A DNA stretch of 64,000 bases from Flagellimonas maritima (GCF_003269425.1 NZ_CP030104.1:2475501-2539500); one strand, 5' to 3'; numbered from the stretch's first letter, positions 35,352-45,255 are shown. Notes: generated by a model not told the origin, from the sequence alone. Translations and numbers: made by a program.

Positions 35352-36305
35352 ATGAAAGTAACAGACCACATAAAAAAAGCAAAAGGTGAAACCCTATTCA
35401 GCTTTGAGATAATTCCACCGGTAAAGGGAAAAAGTATCAAGGAACTCTATGACAATATTGACCCCCTCATGGAATTTAACCCACCATTTATTGATGTAAC
35501 CACTTCGCGCGAAGAATTTGTGTATATCGAAAAGGGTAATCTATTGGATAAGAAATTGACCAGAATGCGCCCAGGGACTTTGGGTATCTGTGCTTCTATA
35601 AAACACAAATACAATGTTGACGCCATTCCGCACGTACTTTGCGGAGGTTTTACCAAGGAAGAAACCGAATATCTGTTAGTTGATTGCCATTATTTGGGGA
35701 TAGACAACGTTATGGCACTTAGAGGTGATGCCATGAAAGAAGAAAAGTATTTTGAACCAACCAATGGGGGACATCAATACGCATCCCAATTGGTAAAACA
35801 GATTCAAGAGTTAAATTGTGGTAATTATTTGCATGAGGTAATCGAAACGGATAACTGTTCCGATTTTTGTATCGGTGTTGCTGGTTACCCTGAGAAGCAT
35901 ATGGAAGCCCCTTCTCTAAAATCAGATTTAAAACGACTAAAAGAAAAGGTGGATAGAGGAGCAGATTATGTAGTGACACAAATGTTCTTTGACAATCAGA
36001 AATATTTTGAGTTTTTGGAAGAGGCGAGAAAAATGGGTATTGATGTACCTATCATTCCAGGTATAAAACCAATAGCTGTAAAAAAACATCTACAATTACT
36101 GCCCCAAGTTTTCCGTGTTGATATCCCTGAAGATTTGATAGAAGCCGTTGAGAAATGCAAAACAAATAAGGAAGTGCGTCAAGTGGGGGTGGAGTGGTGC
36201 ATACACCAATCAAAAGAACTTAAAGAAGCAGGAGTTTCTGTATTGCACTATTATTCTATGGGAAAATCAGATAATATTAAAGCAATTGCAAAAGAAGTGT
36301 TTTAG
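35352..36305 (+). CDS. metF: 5,10-methylenetetrahydrofolate reductase
   Basis: FAD enzyme that makes 5-methyltetrahydrofolate, the methyl donor for MetH encoded just upstream. TIM-barrel protein of 317 residues with SFEIIPPVKG at the start (catalytic Glu), FIDVTTSREEF, NVMALRGD (FAD contact) and VTQMFFDNQKYFEF. It ends the metH transcript controlled by the second SAM-I riboswitch. Confidence 0.96.
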   Translation: MKVTDHIKKAKGETLFSFEIIPPVKGKSIKELYDNIDPLMEFNPPFIDVTTSREEFVYIEKGNLLDKKLTRMRPGTLGICASIKHKYNVDAIPHVLCGGFTKEETEYLLVDCHYLGIDNVMALRGDAMKEEKYFEPTNGGHQYASQLVKQIQELNCGNYLHEVIETDNCSDFCIGVAGYPEKHMEAPSLKSDLKRLKEKVDRGADYVVTQMFFDNQKYFEFLEEARKMGIDVPIIPGIKPIAVKKHLQLLPQVFRVDIPEDLIEAVEKCKTNKEVRQVGVEWCIHQSKELKEAGVSVLHYYSMGKSDNIKAIAKEVF

Positions 36306-36310
36306 TTTGG

Positions 36311-36357
36311 TTAGTGGTTAGTGGTTAGTGGTTAGTGGTTAGTGGTTAGTGGTTAGC
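36311..36357. repeat. Tandem 7-bp array, six copies of TTAGTGG
   Basis: Six perfect copies plus TTAGC. The unit is the reverse complement (permuted) of CTAACCA at 29128-29218. Confidence 0.95.
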
Positions 36358-36365
36358 AACCATTG

Positions 36366-36470
36366 TTCACTGTTCATTGTCCATTGTTCAAATTTATCCC
36401 TCATCTATCACCCGTCACCACTCACCTGTTGCCTGTCATTTATCATCCGTCATCCACCATTTATCATAAA
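36366..36470. repeat. Strongly diverged 7-periodic array after metF
   Basis: Fifteen heptamers can be read in one register: TTCACTG, TTCATTG, TCCATTG, TTCAAAT, TTATCCC, TCATCTA, TCACCCG, TCACCAC, TCACCTG, TTGCCTG, TCATTTA, TCATCCG, TCATCCA, CCATTTA, TCATAAA. The consensus is close to TCAYYYR. Confidence 0.7.
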
Positions 36471-36566
36471 GAACTATGCTACAACATTTTTTCATGTGAA
36501 TTTGATTTAAATCATTAACAATAAATTTTATTTATCCTTCTCATTCCCAACTTCGTAATTCATACT

Positions 36567-36575
36567 TACCTTTGC
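36567..36575 (+). promoter_or_regulatory. Candidate -7 element, leaderless spacing
   Basis: TACCTTTGC matches TAnnTTTG and ends 5 bases before the ATG at 36581. No -33 TTG at the right distance. Confidence 0.45.
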
Positions 36576-36580
36576 GCCCA

Positions 36581-37681
36581 ATGAAGCGCCTACTTTATTT
36601 TCTTTTAATAGTCTGCTGTAGCTATGGATTTTCCCAAGAGGAAAAAAAATCAAAAAAATTTGTATTGGATGCGAGTCAATTTTATGGTTCAATTCTATTG
36701 CATAATCCAGATATTTCACATCTTATAACCAACCACCCAGGTGGAGTTATTTTGGGCTTCAATAGAAAAAGATATGGAAACGAGGAATGGGAATCATTAT
36801 ACGGATATCCGGACACAGGTTTTTCGTTTGTTTATCAAAACACCAATAATTCGACCTTGGGCGACCTCTTTGGTTTATATACCCATTATAATTTTTATTT
36901 TTTCAAGCGCAATGTACAATTCCGTATTGGACAGGGTTTGGCTTACAGTACCAACCCTTACGACAAGAACAGGAATTTTAGGAACAATGCCTACGGGTCG
37001 CATATTTTGTCATCCACCATGGTTATGCTCAACTATCACAAAGAAAATCTTATAGCTGGGCTAGGTTTTAAAGCAGGTATTTCTTTGTTGCATTATTCCA
37101 ATGCTAATTTTAAAGCTCCAAATACATCCACAAATACTATGGCCTTCAATTTTGGGTTGACCTATGATTTGGATTCTGAAACATCCCATGACTTCATTGA
37201 GCTTGAAAATGTTGAAAAAGTATCTGAACCCATAAGATATAATTTTGCATTAAGGGCTGGGGCCAATGAAAGCGACATTATTAATTCTGGACGCTACGGA
37301 TTTTGGATTCTCTCCGCATACGCAGATAAAAGGTTGGGGAGAAAAAGTGCCCTTCAATTGGGTGCAGATGTGTTTTTCTCAAATTTCTTAAAAGAACTGA
37401 TACGATTTCAATCTATCTCATTTCCAGAGCTAAACGTAGCACCTGATATGGATTATAGAAGGGTTGGATTATTCGTTGGGCATGAACTTTTTGTGAATCA
37501 ATTGAGTGTTGTGGCACAATTGGGGTATTATGTTTATTACCCTTTTGATTTTGAGGGCAGGGTCTATAATCGTATTGGGCTCAAACGTTATTTTGGAGAA
37601 AAAATGTTCGGAGCGATCACACTAAAATCGCATGGGGCAAAAGCGGAAACCGTTGAATTTGGAATAGGAATCAGACTTTAA
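36581..37681 (+). CDS. Acyloxyacyl hydrolase / PagL-like lipid A deacylase family protein
   Basis: Outer-membrane barrel with signal peptide (LLYFLLIVCCSYGFSQ). LLHYSNANFKAPNTSTN in the middle matches the His-x-Ser-Asn active-site motif of lipid A 3-O-deacylases. Many alternating beta strands follow (for example FALRAGANES). At 366 residues it is about twice PagL: the PagL-like part is the first about 200 residues, and a second barrel-like half with no recognised family follows, ending FGIGIRL. ATG 36581 was chosen; an upstream TTG lies in the promoter element. Activity on lipid A is inferred. Confidence 0.75.
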   Translation: MKRLLYFLLIVCCSYGFSQEEKKSKKFVLDASQFYGSILLHNPDISHLITNHPGGVILGFNRKRYGNEEWESLYGYPDTGFSFVYQNTNNSTLGDLFGLYTHYNFYFFKRNVQFRIGQGLAYSTNPYDKNRNFRNNAYGSHILSSTMVMLNYHKENLIAGLGFKAGISLLHYSNANFKAPNTSTNTMAFNFGLTYDLDSETSHDFIELENVEKVSEPIRYNFALRAGANESDIINSGRYGFWILSAYADKRLGRKSALQLGADVFFSNFLKELIRFQSISFPELNVAPDMDYRRVGLFVGHELFVNQLSVVAQLGYYVYYPFDFEGRVYNRIGLKRYFGEKMFGAITLKSHGAKAETVEFGIGIRL

Positions 37682-37688
37682 AAGATAC

Positions 37689-38492
37689 ATGTTAGAAGTT
37701 AGTTTTTTAAATAGAAGAAGCAAGGTCTTTATAACTAAACTCAAGGAATTTCTTTGGTTTGGTCTATTTTCCCTATTACTGTCCTGCAATGGAGAAAACA
37801 CACCTGACTGTTTTCAAAATGCTGGCAATTTGGTTCGTGAGAGCGTCGAAGTTTCAGAATTTGATGCGATTACCGTTTTTGAGAACATCAATCTTGTCAT
37901 ACAACAAGGTGAGGAACAATCGGTAGAAATTGAAACAGGGGAGTATTTAAGAAATGACGTTTCTGCAACGGTAACAGATGGACGTCTGATGTTGCGCAAT
38001 GAAAATAGCTGTAACTTTTTTAGGGATTATGCCTTAACAACAATATATGTGACCGCTCCAAATATAGTGCAAATACGTAGTAGTACAGGCTTGCTGATTT
38101 CCAGCATCGGTATGTTGAATTACCCAAGCCTTTCTTTGGTTTCGGAAAGTTTTACCGAACCAGAAGCGCAGACCACAGATGGAACATTTGATTTAAATGT
38201 GAATTCTGAAAACGTTCAAATAACAACCAATGGTATAGCCTATTTTAAACTGAGAGGAACCACTATTGATTTTGGTATAACTATTGCCGCGGGAGATTCC
38301 AGAATAGAAGCTGAGAATTTGATTGCCCAAAATGTAGATATTAACCATCGTGGGTCAAATGATGTTTTTGTCAATCCACAATTGCGAATAAGTGGTGTAA
38401 TTAGGGGAGTAGGAGACGTTATCAGTAGCAACCGCCCACCTGAAGTTGAAGTTGAAGAACTTTTTAATGGAAGATTGATTTTTGAAGATTGA
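37689..38492 (+). CDS. GIN-domain (DUF2807) lipoprotein
   Basis: A 267-residue exported lipoprotein; the hydrophobic segment ends LLLSCNG, a lipobox after an atypically long N-terminal extension of about 30 residues. The body is a right-handed beta-solenoid-like head (FDAITVFENINLVIQQGEEQ; LNVNSENVQITTNG; VDINHRGSNDVFV), the putative auto-transporter adhesin head GIN domain. Starts 7 bases after the preceding gene, so likely one operon. Function unknown. Confidence 0.85.
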   Translation: MLEVSFLNRRSKVFITKLKEFLWFGLFSLLLSCNGENTPDCFQNAGNLVRESVEVSEFDAITVFENINLVIQQGEEQSVEIETGEYLRNDVSATVTDGRLMLRNENSCNFFRDYALTTIYVTAPNIVQIRSSTGLLISSIGMLNYPSLSLVSESFTEPEAQTTDGTFDLNVNSENVQITTNGIAYFKLRGTTIDFGITIAAGDSRIEAENLIAQNVDINHRGSNDVFVNPQLRISGVIRGVGDVISSNRPPEVEVEELFNGRLIFED

Positions 38493-38570
38493 TATGTCAG
38501 CAAAGCGAAGCAACTTCGTAACTTAAATAAAAAAGAGTTTTCTTGGGATTTACCTAACTATTCTTGTGAC

Positions 38571-39653
38571 ATGAATCTGTTCTCATACCTCAAAAGTCTA
38601 TTTTCATCATCATCAGGGATTAAATCTTTTGAAACACTCAATGGTTTAGATCTGACGGATGCCATATTGCACAATTTAGTTGTTGAAAACAGAATTCCAG
38701 GAGTTTCCATTACTATTTTAAGAAAGGGCAAGTTGATTTACGAAAGGGGATACGGCTATGCTGATTTAGACAAAAAAGTAAAAATAAGTCCCCAAAAAAC
38801 ATTATTTCGTATCGCCAGTATTTCAAAATGTATAACAGGTCTTGCATTGGCAAAGATGGTTGAGGAAGAAATAGTGGAATTGGATGCATCTTTTTATAGG
38901 TATGTTCCCTACTATCCAAAGAAGAAATATGATTTCACCTTAAGGCAGCTGGCAAGTCATACAGCAGGTATTCGTGGTTACATGGGAAAAGAATTTGCCT
39001 TGAATATGCCTTATTCCATTAAAGATAGTATCGAAATATTCAAAGACGACCCATTGGTTTTTAAACCGGGAAAGGGCTATCTCTACAACAGTTTTGATTT
39101 TGTTCTGTTATCACTTGCTATGCAAGAGGCCTGTGGCATTCCATTTGAAAAGTATGTAGCTGAAAAAATTCTGGAACCTTTGGGAATGTCGAATACGATG
39201 CCCGAAGGGGTTACCGAACATAGCCGAAGTAATCAGAAAAAGGTAGTTGAGCAAAGTCTAACCTATACCAAAACTAAAATGGGCTTCAAAAAAGCAGTTC
39301 CGGTAAATAATTACTACAAACTTGCAGGTGGAGGTTATTTATCAACGAGCAACGATATTGCTAAGTTGGGAAAGGCTATTTTAGATAAGGAACTGGTAGC
39401 TCCAGAGATTTTAAAAGAAATATTGACTTCTCAAACTGTGAATGGAAGCTTAACCTATTACGGATTGGGATTTCAGGTGAGCCAAGATGATCAGGGCAGA
39501 AATTATGTGGGCCATGTGGGGAACAGTGTTGGTGCTTATTCAAATTTTTTTGTGTATCCAAAAGAACAGGTCGTGATTTCGGTCTTGATAAATTGTACAA
39601 ATCCTCAAATTCAAAATGATTTAAATAGGGCATACAACGAACAGATGTTTTAA
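38571..39653 (+). CDS. Serine hydrolase of the beta-lactamase / penicillin-binding class C family
   Basis: A 360-residue protein. SISK (in RIASISKCITG, nucleophile Ser about residue 83), the Tyr-x-Asn motif in GYLYNSFDF and GHVGNS in place of KTG are the family motifs. No signal peptide is apparent at the N-terminus, so a cytosolic place is possible. Family members are esterases, peptidases or amidases; substrate unknown. Confidence 0.88.
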   Translation: MNLFSYLKSLFSSSSGIKSFETLNGLDLTDAILHNLVVENRIPGVSITILRKGKLIYERGYGYADLDKKVKISPQKTLFRIASISKCITGLALAKMVEEEIVELDASFYRYVPYYPKKKYDFTLRQLASHTAGIRGYMGKEFALNMPYSIKDSIEIFKDDPLVFKPGKGYLYNSFDFVLLSLAMQEACGIPFEKYVAEKILEPLGMSNTMPEGVTEHSRSNQKKVVEQSLTYTKTKMGFKKAVPVNNYYKLAGGGYLSTSNDIAKLGKAILDKELVAPEILKEILTSQTVNGSLTYYGLGFQVSQDDQGRNYVGHVGNSVGAYSNFFVYPKEQVVISVLINCTNPQIQNDLNRAYNEQMF

Positions 39654-39726
39654 CTTTAATAAAAAAGGATTTTTTGACAACCGTAAAGAAAAGAACCAGG
39701 GTACATTTGAACTTAACATGTACATA

Positions 39727-40197
39727 ATGAAAAAATTAATTTTATTCTTGCTTTATGCTCAATCAGCTTATTTATATCAAATGTCAATGCCCAAGAGCTA
39801 ACTTCGTTTCAAGGTTTCTGAGCACAAGAGTATTGCCAAGATGATGGGAAATTGTCCAAAAGCGAATTCAAAAGTCTGCTTTATACGAATAATGAGGCAA
39901 CGGCCTATTGGAAAAAATCAGAAATAAATGCTGCTGTAGGTTACTTGGCCTTTATTGGTCAAAATAGGTTTTACGGTTTGGACAGCTTCAGAATTGGCAG
40001 AAGATGATGGTGACGCATTAGTACCGGCGTTGGGCACAATAGGTTTCGGGTTGATTGGAAGTTTCTTCTTGTATCAATCAAATAAAAATTCAAAAAAAGC
40101 AATTTTGACTTATAATGAGCATCTTGATTATAAAACTTCTTTTAGGCTTGTTCCTATGGGCAATAGAAATGGCCTTGGTGTAGCTTTAAAATTTTAA
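39727..40197 (+). pseudogene. Decayed gene for a small secreted/membrane protein
   Basis: An ATG at 39727 starts a signal-like peptide but stops after 24 codons. Moving one frame over from about 39729 restores a continuous product (SISLFISNVNAQELTSFQG, then a TGA, then QEYCQDDGKLSKSEFKSLLY). A further shift near 39955 leads into IGFTVWTASELAEDDGDALV and a glycine-rich membrane segment, ending at 40197. At least one frameshift, one stop and a second frameshift are needed to join the parts, so the gene is broken. Original function not recognised. Confidence 0.7.
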
Positions 40198-40259
40198 ATA
40201 CTCCATATCTCAAGAAGGTAAAGATTTCACATTTCTTTATTCCAATCGGGATTGGTTCA

Positions 40260-41702
40260 TTATAATTTTACGAGACTTTGGTCATTTGCGAACTTTCTGC
40301 AAAGTGCTAAAGTCTCTTTTACATCATCAATAGTAGTTCTCGGATTTATGAGGCACATACGCAAAACCACTTGTCCATGCAATAATGTCGTTACCAAGAG
40401 TGCTTTTCTTGAAGTGACCACTTTTTCTGAAATGTATTGATTCATGGCATCAAGCTGTTTTTCGGTACAATTTTTTCCAATAGGATTGTACCTAAAGTTA
40501 ATTATTGCCAATGTAGCAGGAAAAATAACTTCCCATGTTTTGCTTGCCCTAAGGATTTTTTCTACTTTTTCGGCCAAATCAATATTATAGGTTATCGCAT
40601 TCCTGAACTCTTGAAGGCCAAAGGTCTTTATGGACATGTAAAACTTTAACGCCCTGAATCTTCTAGTCAGTTGAATGCCGTGGTCGTAAAAATTAATTTC
40701 AGATGTATTCCCTTCGATATCCCTAAGGTATTCAGGTTTTTCCGTGAAGGTATGACTTAAGTGTTTGTGGTTCCTGACTAAAAGGCAGCCCATTTCATAA
40801 GGCTGAAAAAACCATTTATGGGGATCTACCGTTAAAGAATCCGCTTTTTCAATGCCCTTCATCATTTGTTTGCCCTTTTTAGATAATATGGCCGCAGCAC
40901 CATATGCACCATCAATATGAAACCAGATGTCTTCTTTTTTACAGATTTTTGCCAACTCGGAGAGTTGGTCAACGGTACCTGTATTAGTAGTTCCGGAAGT
41001 GGCTATCAAACAAAAAGGAAGAAGACCTTTTAACCTATCTTTTGCGATGCAATTTTTGAGTTTATTGATGGAAAACTTAAACTCAATATCTGTAGGGATG
41101 ATACGAATTTGTTCTTTCTTAAATCCAAGCACCCTAATCGCTTTAATATTGGATGAATGTGCCTGATCGGATAGGTAGATTATAGCTTTGGAAAAATCCT
41201 CGCCACATTTAATTCTTCGTGCTGTTGTCAATGCCGTTAAGTTTGCCATTGAACCGCCGCTGGTAAAAATACCACCACCCTTTTTCTGTGGAAAGCCAAA
41301 CATTTTTAAGAGCCACTGTATGGTTATGATTTCCAATTCTGCCGCGGCCGGTGATGCGACCCATCCTCCTGAGAATATATTGTATCCCGTTGCAAGCGAA
41401 TCAGCCATAACACTCACAAAATTACTTGGACCTGGAACAAACGAGTATGATTTGGGGTGCGAAAGATTCGTACTCTTTGTCATTACGTTTTCAAGAACAA
41501 AATTTAGTACATCGATTGGCGCCGAACCTTCTTCTGGAGCTTCTTCCAGAAATAGGGAATCCATTTCTTCCCTAGAACCCATGGCTACGGGCAATTCACT
41601 ATCCTGTGTTTGAAAATGTGCTACAATGGCATTTATTACTTGATGACCATACGTTTTCATCTCTTCTTCCGATAATTCCAAACTAGCGAGGTTCTTTTTC
41701 AT
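40260..41702 (-). CDS. Pyridoxal-dependent (group II) decarboxylase
   Basis: PLP enzyme of the aromatic amino acid / glutamate / diaminobutyrate decarboxylase superfamily, 480 residues. The cofactor Lys is in TVDPHKWFF. FTSGGSMANLTAL, HIDGAYGAAA and ATSGTTNTGTVD are the conserved PLP-binding segments. The N-terminal part (GHQVINAIVAHF) resembles the aromatic-decarboxylase-like branch. Substrate cannot be assigned. It stands alone, divergent from the LuxR gene. Confidence 0.9.
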   Translation of the reverse strand: MKKNLASLELSEEEMKTYGHQVINAIVAHFQTQDSELPVAMGSREEMDSLFLEEAPEEGSAPIDVLNFVLENVMTKSTNLSHPKSYSFVPGPSNFVSVMADSLATGYNIFSGGWVASPAAAELEIITIQWLLKMFGFPQKKGGGIFTSGGSMANLTALTTARRIKCGEDFSKAIIYLSDQAHSSNIKAIRVLGFKKEQIRIIPTDIEFKFSINKLKNCIAKDRLKGLLPFCLIATSGTTNTGTVDQLSELAKICKKEDIWFHIDGAYGAAAILSKKGKQMMKGIEKADSLTVDPHKWFFQPYEMGCLLVRNHKHLSHTFTEKPEYLRDIEGNTSEINFYDHGIQLTRRFRALKFYMSIKTFGLQEFRNAITYNIDLAEKVEKILRASKTWEVIFPATLAIINFRYNPIGKNCTEKQLDAMNQYISEKVVTSRKALLVTTLLHGQVVLRMCLINPRTTIDDVKETLALCRKFANDQSLVKL

Positions 41703-41869
41703 ATATCATGTTAAAATGGAAACGCAAAAATACCGATTTGAATACTGGAATAACATGATGCTTGAGGTAAAATAATGGTAGAAAAAATAGTACTGCAGAT
41801 GACAATGGAAAACGACAGTCACAGTTGCTTCAATACGTTAAATACAGTAAATTTAGCTCTAAAGCCATT

Positions 41870-42856
41870 ATGATGTACAGAAACTTTTTAATTATAGCTT
41901 TGGTCATTACTGTTTTAAGGGTTTCTGCCCAAGATGCGGTTTCGGGTTTTGTCAATCTAGAAAACCCTGAAGAATGGGAAACCGATATACACCTAAGTAA
42001 ATTATCAATCGACCATTTAAAAAGCGATGCCGAAGGAAAACCTGTGGCCATAGCAAAGATCAAAAAAGATGGCTCATTTTCCTTTAATAAAAAATATATC
42101 TCGGACTCGGACCAATTGTACCGATTGTCCATCAATCGTATTAAAAAAATGATAAATGATACGGTGAAAGCAGAAGTTGATTTTATTCATTCCAATAAAG
42201 GGTTTATCCAATTTAAGAGAGGTAAAGAATTATTTGCCGATATTGAAACAACCAACGAAGCGCAACAAGAATGGCAAAAATTCAATGAGTTTGAGGCAAA
42301 TCTGTCCGGGCACTATCGATCTGCAAAAGAAAAGATAGCCTCACGCAAAGGTTTTGTCAAGGACTCACTTCAAATCTTAATGGTAAAGCTCATAGGTATC
42401 AAACAGTTGGAAAGCCAGCAATTGTTGGACAAAGATATTGCCCAAAATGAAATGTATTATCTAAACCTGCTTTCAGAATTGCGAAAAAGCGATTTGAACC
42501 CGACTACATATATCTTTTTGGAAAAAAAGTTGGCCTACCTCACAAATGTTTCTTTGGAAAAAGAACTGCAACAAAGTAGGTGGATGAATCTTGGACTGTT
42601 CATAATCGTACTTGTTTTGGGCTACATTACCTTAAAAGTGAAAAGAAAAAAGCAAGCTATCGTTATCCCTGACTTGAGTAAACAGGAAACGACCATTCAA
42701 AACCTCATTCTTCAAGGAAAAAGTAATAAAGAGATTGCCAATGAACTTTTTATCAGTCTAAGCACGGTAAAGACCCATATTACCAATATTTACAATAAAC
42801 TGAACGTGGCCAATAGACGGGAGTTATTGCAAAAGAGTACGGGTACTAGTACCTAA
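41870..42856 (+). CDS. Membrane-bound LuxR-type regulator
   Basis: A 328-residue one-component regulator. It has a signal peptide (IIALVITVLRVSAQ), a periplasmic part of about 220 residues with a beta-sandwich-like start and coiled helices, one membrane helix (LGLFIIVLVLGYITL) and a C-terminal LuxR helix-turn-helix (GKSNKEIANELFISLSTVKT, then HITNIYNKLNV). This topology lets a periplasmic signal reach DNA directly. It is 44 bases upstream of an outer-membrane barrel gene, a likely partner or target. Start at ATG 41870 or 41873. Confidence 0.85.
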   Translation: MMYRNFLIIALVITVLRVSAQDAVSGFVNLENPEEWETDIHLSKLSIDHLKSDAEGKPVAIAKIKKDGSFSFNKKYISDSDQLYRLSINRIKKMINDTVKAEVDFIHSNKGFIQFKRGKELFADIETTNEAQQEWQKFNEFEANLSGHYRSAKEKIASRKGFVKDSLQILMVKLIGIKQLESQQLLDKDIAQNEMYYLNLLSELRKSDLNPTTYIFLEKKLAYLTNVSLEKELQQSRWMNLGLFIIVLVLGYITLKVKRKKQAIVIPDLSKQETTIQNLILQGKSNKEIANELFISLSTVKTHITNIYNKLNVANRRELLQKSTGTST

Positions 42857-42900
42857 ATCAGACCTGTTTTTCTTCATTCCCATGATACCCAGGTATTACT

Positions 42901-45249
42901 TTGTTTCAAAATTCAGACATTTTGAGGCATTTGTATTTTCTTATTTTTTGTTTTTCGATTTCCGCTGTTTTTGGTCAAGATCAATTTTCGTTATGGGGTA
43001 ACGTAGTTGACGAGCATGGAAACAATGTTGCGGTCGGAGATGTGCTCCTCTATGATGAAAGCCAAGAAAACCTGATCAAGTACACACAATTGTACGATGG
43101 TGGGTTCACTTTCAATGCCGTTGTCGGAAACAGCTATTATTTAAGAATATCCGTTTTAGGCTTTGAAGATTATGAAACGCCCTTTCTTCTCGATAAAAAT
43201 ATTGAACTGGAAATTACTTTAACGGAAAGTGCCGAACAATTGGGGGAAGTTGAGGTCGTAGCTGCCAAAAATCCAATTACCAATAAGAACGGCAATCTGA
43301 AAATCGATGTTCAAAATCCGGTATTCTCATCGATACCCGACCCGTTGGACGTATTGGCCAAATTGCCCAACGTTCAGATTGCGGCAGACAGGGAATCCAT
43401 TTCAATTATTGGGAAGGGAAATCCATTGATTTATATGGGGGGTCAACGCATTACTTTTGAAGAATTGACCGCGCTTTCGGTGGATGCCATTGAAAGTATT
43501 GAGTTGATTGCAAATCCATCGGCAAAATATGAAGCGGAAGGAAGGGCGGTACTGATGGTTACCAGAAAGAGAAATTCAAGTAAAGGTGTAAGAATGAACG
43601 TTAGCGAGACGGCTTCGTTTCGACGGAACTTCAACAATTATATAAACTCAAATGGGAGTTATTCCAATGGAAACTGGACGATTCAGGGGAATTTTGCTTA
43701 CAATGATCTGGGACAATGGGAAAGCCATACGTTTGCATTTGATATACCCGAAGAAAACATTTTTTCCGATTATCTGGTACTGATAGATTTAAACAAGCGT
43801 AAGGAAATAAATGGTGGCTTGGGATTTTTCTATCCCTTAAAAAAAGACGACTATTTTTCATTCAATACAACCTTCAGAAGGCAAACGAACGATGCCCCAA
43901 TAGAAACGGAAACTTTTGTTCGAAGTGAAGCTGGGGAAGACAATATTGTCTCGGATTCTGAAAATGATAACATCAAAGACTATTTCAGCAGTAATTTTAA
44001 CTACAATAAAAAAGTAGCCAAAAATCTCAATCTTTTTACAGGGCTTCAATACTCTTTTTATAAACAAACTTTGGATACCGAAATCTCAAACAATTTTAAC
44101 GGTGATGGGTTTAGTTTGGATGAAGATAGGGGACAGGAATATAAAATTAATTCTTTGGCATTTCGGGTAGATTTGGAACATATTATTTCCGATAATTTAA
44201 ACTGGGAACTTGGTGCGAATTTTAACGAGGCGAGAGCAGGTGCTTTTACCGAAATACAGGAGATATCCAATAACTCCGCAACTATTTTTGATTTTGATTA
44301 TGAGGAGCGATTGCATTCGGGATATACCACATTGTCAGGAAACATAAAAAAGGGAATAGATTATGAATTGGGATTACGGGTCGAGTACAATAAGGTTAGG
44401 AGCGAACTTAAAGATCAAGCTTTACCTCTTGTTGACCGAGAAAACACCAACCTATTTCCAAAAGCAAGTTTGAACCTGCAACTCGATAGTACTAAAACCG
44501 TATCGGTAAATTTTGCACGTAGCATTTCACGTCCAAGTTTCAGGGGAATAAGTACCATTAGAACATTCATAAATCCTTTTTTAGAAGCCGTAAACGATGT
44601 CAATTTATTGCCAACATTGACCAATGAAGTATCTGCCAATTTTCAGTGGAAAAATAAATCCATCAATGCCTTGTATTACCGAAATACAAATACTACGAAT
44701 TTTACCATTCAGTATGATGATACGCTTGAAAGGGCTATCTTATCCACGATTAATTTTGAAAGGGAATCTGGGTTTTTGGTACAATTAACATTGCCTTATT
44801 CCCATAAAAAATGGACCTCTACGAATACCATCAGTCTTACGTATAACAAGATCGAAGATAGCATAGCTACTATTGGCAGTACAAGTCCGTATCTGTACGC
44901 ATATTCCAACCAACAGTTCAAAATAAAAAAAGATATTTCAATAGCCTTTGGCGGATGGTTGCTAACAAAAAGGCAAGAAGGTATTTTTCAGCGTAACGGC
45001 TTGTTGGTATTGGATGCGACGATTACAAAAACCTTTTTTGAAAAATTACAGTGCGCTATTCGATTGAACGATATTACACAGGCAATGAATTTTGAAGAAC
45101 GCTATTCCGTAAACGGTGTGGAGGCGGCAGGGGTCTATTTTGTAGATGCGCAGGAGGTCGCGTTTTCGGTAAAATACGATTTTGGAAACACCAAAAAAAC
45201 CAAATTTAAAAACAAGGACGTAGATGAAAATTTGGGAAGAATAAAATAG
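42901..45249 (+). CDS. Outer-membrane beta-barrel protein with carboxypeptidase-regulatory-like N-terminus
   Basis: A large TonB-receptor-like barrel of about 780 residues. After the signal peptide (FLIFCFSISAVFGQ) comes a regulatory-like beta domain (GNVVDEHGNNVAVGDVLL; YLRISVLGFEDYETPF), then a plug-like part (DVLAKLPNVQIAADRESISIIG; AIESIELIANPSAKYEAEG) and a barrel, as in the OMP_b-brl_3 group. No ATG precedes the signal peptide in frame after the stop at 42883, so initiation is at TTG 42901 or TTG 42922, the latter giving a tidier signal peptide. Transported substrate unknown. Confidence 0.85.
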   Translation: MFQNSDILRHLYFLIFCFSISAVFGQDQFSLWGNVVDEHGNNVAVGDVLLYDESQENLIKYTQLYDGGFTFNAVVGNSYYLRISVLGFEDYETPFLLDKNIELEITLTESAEQLGEVEVVAAKNPITNKNGNLKIDVQNPVFSSIPDPLDVLAKLPNVQIAADRESISIIGKGNPLIYMGGQRITFEELTALSVDAIESIELIANPSAKYEAEGRAVLMVTRKRNSSKGVRMNVSETASFRRNFNNYINSNGSYSNGNWTIQGNFAYNDLGQWESHTFAFDIPEENIFSDYLVLIDLNKRKEINGGLGFFYPLKKDDYFSFNTTFRRQTNDAPIETETFVRSEAGEDNIVSDSENDNIKDYFSSNFNYNKKVAKNLNLFTGLQYSFYKQTLDTEISNNFNGDGFSLDEDRGQEYKINSLAFRVDLEHIISDNLNWELGANFNEARAGAFTEIQEISNNSATIFDFDYEERLHSGYTTLSGNIKKGIDYELGLRVEYNKVRSELKDQALPLVDRENTNLFPKASLNLQLDSTKTVSVNFARSISRPSFRGISTIRTFINPFLEAVNDVNLLPTLTNEVSANFQWKNKSINALYYRNTNTTNFTIQYDDTLERAILSTINFERESGFLVQLTLPYSHKKWTSTNTISLTYNKIEDSIATIGSTSPYLYAYSNQQFKIKKDISIAFGGWLLTKRQEGIFQRNGLLVLDATITKTFFEKLQCAIRLNDITQAMNFEERYSVNGVEAAGVYFVDAQEVAFSVKYDFGNTKKTKFKNKDVDENLGRIK

Positions 45250-45255
45250 CACAGG

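Noticed and set aside
42882..42998. Start of the outer-membrane barrel gene at ATG 42882
   Set aside because: That ATG is in another frame and ends in a stop after 39 codons.
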